Made by a program: the position numbers and the translations under genes. 7,822 bases of DNA from an uncultured bacterium (GTDB taxonomy: Bacteria; Bdellovibrionota_C; UBA2361; SZUA-149; CALKYB01): NCBI GenBank assembly GCA_938022485.1, contig CALIEE010000109.1, positions 1 to 7,822 on the forward strand. The letters run 5' to 3'. The notes beneath the pieces were generated by a model, which made no database searches, was not told the DNA's origin, and saw only the letters and a program-made list of their open reading frames with translations. Of the stretch, positions 6,185 to 7,822 are shown piece after piece. Each line of letters opens with the position of its first letter. The first letter of the stretch is position 1.

Positions 6185-6676
6185 TCAGTTTAAACCAATA
6201 GCCTCGCTGCTCTTTGCCGGAAAAAGCATACGAAACATCAGAACGGCTACCCCTAAACATATTGCGCTATCCGCAATATTAAAAGCAGGCCAGTGATAGC
6301 TCCCCCAATAGAAGTCTAAAAAATCAACTACTGCATCAAATCTAAAACGGTCAATTATATTACCTATCGCTCCTCCTAAAATACCAACGAGGGCAACTTG
6401 GGAAATCCTATCCCCTTTGGCATCTCGTAACATATAAAAAACAGCTAGTAGGGCGAGAAAAGCCACAAAAAGTAAAGTAATTCTTCTTTGAGTATCAGGG
6501 AGTCCAGCAAACATACCAAAGGCAGCTCCTGGGTTATAAACCAGTGTTAAGTTAAACAACCCTTCAACGATACTTACTGGACGACCTTCAGCAAGGGATT
6601 CCAAGGCTAGCTTCTTACTGATTTGATCAGCTACAAGAACCACCGCAAAGTAAAGCCATAAAAGTTTATCTTTCAT
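6185..6676 (-). CDS. lspA: Lipoprotein signal peptidase (signal peptidase II)
   Basis: LspA is an inner-membrane aspartyl protease that cuts the signal peptide off prolipoproteins just before the lipidated Cys. The 163-residue product has the usual length and about four hydrophobic helices. Conserved motifs are all present: VADQISK near residue 14-20, YNPGAAFG (47-54), GGAIGNIIDR (101-110), VVDF (116-119) and FNIADSAIC (132-140). Asp118 and Asp136 are the expected catalytic pair. The gene begins 3 bases after the ileS stop, which implies co-transcription and probably translational coupling, the arrangement common in proteobacteria. I see no strong Shine-Dalgarno of its own. The next gene downstream, after 402 bp, is a lipoprotein gene, and two further lipoprotein genes follow; these are presumed substrates. 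Confidence 0.97.
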   Translation of the reverse strand: MKDKLLWLYFAVVLVADQISKKLALESLAEGRPVSIVEGLFNLTLVYNPGAAFGMFAGLPDTQRRITLLFVAFLALLAVFYMLRDAKGDRISQVALVGILGGAIGNIIDRFRFDAVVDFLDFYWGSYHWPAFNIADSAICLGVAVLMFRMLFPAKSSEAIGLN

Positions 6677-6679
6677 AAT

Positions 6680-7822
6680 CTACTGCGATTCAATTCTTTT
6701 TAGACTCAAAATCAAAGGTTTATCACTAATCTCAATCGACCCGAGATGTTCCTTATCTGTCTCAAGTTCCAAGTCTCTCTCTTCCATAACTTGCTCAAGC
6801 TCCAAAGCAAGTGTTTCCGACTTAACGTATTCAGTATAATCACCGATTGCGGTAGAAATCTTAGGGCAGGCCGTCATAAACTTCACTGAAATCCGATCGC
6901 TCACATGGAAATCATGGTCTTTTCTTAGTTTTTGGACACGATTTACAAACTCCCGGGCCAAACCTTCAAGTCTCAATTCAGAGGTTAAATTAGTATTTAA
7001 CACCACAGTCACTTGCCCTGACGAGGCGACATTCTCTTCGCCTTCCTTGGCATCTCGACTAACAAGTATATCACCCGGTTTTAATACGACTTCCTGGAAC
7101 ATGAGCTCTTCGGTCTTTTCAAACTCACGAATTTCTTCAGTAGTCATTCCCTGAACCTTATTCCTCAACTCCTTCATACCATTAGAGCCTAACTTCGGGC
7201 CTAGAACTTTACCGAGGGTCTTGGTGTTCAATAGGGCCTTGAGGTTCACCACCCCTTCTTCATCAACACTGTAGTTAACTTTCTTAATATTCAACTCATC
7301 TTTGATATAACTATCAAGCTGTTTCAAACCATCCAATACGCTCTGATCGGGATGGATAACCTGGATGTCAGACAAGGGTTGGCGAACTCTTAAACCAAGA
7401 TCATTTCTTAATCCACGACCCAGCAAGATCACCTCTTCGAAAACCTCCATTGCTTTCTCGAGACAAGGGTCTGTTTCAATCCCTGATTCAGATGCAGAAG
7501 GAAAAGGCGCTAGATGCACACTTTCACAATTTATCTCATCGAAGTCCGAACTAAGATTCCTAAATATCTCTTCACTTATAAAAGGTGCCAGTGGAGCTAA
7601 GACCCTTGAAAAAGAACTAAGGGCTTGGTGCAAAGTAGCGTAGGCATGAAGCTTATCTTCTCTTTCCTCCTCCGTGCCGCCACTCCAAAATCTCCTTCTG
7701 TTCAACCTAATATACCAATTGGTCAGTTGCTCAACAAAATCCAGAACTGGGTTCAAAGTAGCGTATAGTTGATACTGATCCTTTGCGTTCTCTACCCTTT
7801 CAGCAAGAGAAACCACACGGGA
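6680..7822 (-). CDS. ileS: Isoleucyl-tRNA synthetase, C-terminal part (5' end outside window), type 2 (eukaryote-like)
   Basis: IleRS charges tRNA-Ile with isoleucine in the cytoplasm. The frame stays open to the right edge (380 residues visible), so the catalytic Rossmann fold with HIGH and KMSKS and the editing domain are off the window; the GTG at 7814-7816 is an internal Val codon. Visible are the anticodon-binding domain, with NWYIRLNRRRFW (around 7685-7717), and the C-terminal junction region with LGPKLG and LRLEGLAREFVNRVQKLRKDH. These motifs belong to the eukaryote-like IleRS class, also found in Thermus and various bacteria. They are unlike E. coli IleRS, which has a different sequence here and ends in a Cys4 zinc element. 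No such Cys cluster occurs at this C-terminus. lspA follows after 3 bases. The IleRS identity is very secure; the type call rests on motif recall. Confidence 0.94.
   Translation of the reverse strand, partial: SRVVSLAERVENAKDQYQLYATLNPVLDFVEQLTNWYIRLNRRRFWSGGTEEEREDKLHAYATLHQALSSFSRVLAPLAPFISEEIFRNLSSDFDEINCESVHLAPFPSASESGIETDPCLEKAMEVFEEVILLGRGLRNDLGLRVRQPLSDIQVIHPDQSVLDGLKQLDSYIKDELNIKKVNYSVDEEGVVNLKALLNTKTLGKVLGPKLGSNGMKELRNKVQGMTTEEIREFEKTEELMFQEVVLKPGDILVSRDAKEGEENVASSGQVTVVLNTNLTSELRLEGLAREFVNRVQKLRKDHDFHVSDRISVKFMTACPKISTAIGDYTEYVKSETLALELEQVMEERDLELETDKEHLGSIEISDKPLILSLKRIESQ

Noticed and set aside
5988..6296. Plus-strand open frame of 102 codons starting at TTG
   Set aside because: It overlaps the 3' end of lspA in antisense by about 110 bases, starts with TTG without a Shine-Dalgarno, and its product shows no recognisable motif or signal peptide. 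It is most likely chance.
7814..7816. GTG as the start codon of ileS
   Set aside because: The frame is open upstream to the window edge, and the family continues for several hundred residues before this point, so it is an internal Val codon.

Overview
The window looks like chromosomal DNA of a Gram-negative (diderm) bacterium with moderate-to-low GC, probably a proteobacterium or a close relative. Evidence for a diderm envelope is three lipoprotein-type proteins, one carrying a Pal/OmpA peptidoglycan-binding domain, plus lipoprotein signal peptidase. The ileS-lspA gene pair is a common proteobacterial arrangement. The IleRS is of the eukaryote-like 'type 2' class, so I do not assign a class or genus. 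I see no transposase, integrase, phage gene, CRISPR array, tRNA or rRNA.

Layout: positions 2-931 (+) hold the C-terminal three quarters of clpX, closed by a strong Rho-independent terminator. A YjjX-family inosine/xanthosine triphosphatase follows at 1069-1587 (+). Everything from 1591 to the right edge is on the minus strand. Read in transcription order from the right, this is ileS (3' part), lspA, a 402-bp gap, a 118-residue glycine-zipper lipoprotein with its own terminator, a 267-bp leader region, a 526-residue lipoprotein (glycine zipper, coiled coil, long disordered Pro/Val/Arg-rich linker, TPR), a 236-residue glycine-zipper/OmpA lipoprotein, and a membrane-bound GT2 glycosyltransferase fused to a GtrA domain. 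The last gene meets yjjX tail to tail with only 3 bases between the stop codons.

How the genes fit together: the minus-strand block is envelope-centred. LspA cleaves lipoprotein signal peptides, and three lipoprotein precursors that would be its substrates lie directly downstream. Two of the three share an almost identical 58-residue head (48/58 identical by eye). All three share the plan signal peptide, lipid-anchored Cys, glycine zipper, coiled coil, but differ completely after that: nothing, an OmpA domain, or a linker plus TPR. The GT2-GtrA protein probably transfers a sugar to a polyprenyl phosphate carrier for surface glycan synthesis. The three-lipoprotein cassette is the most interesting part of the window. 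A 9-base G run inside the glycosyltransferase gene, which could cause phase variation, is second.
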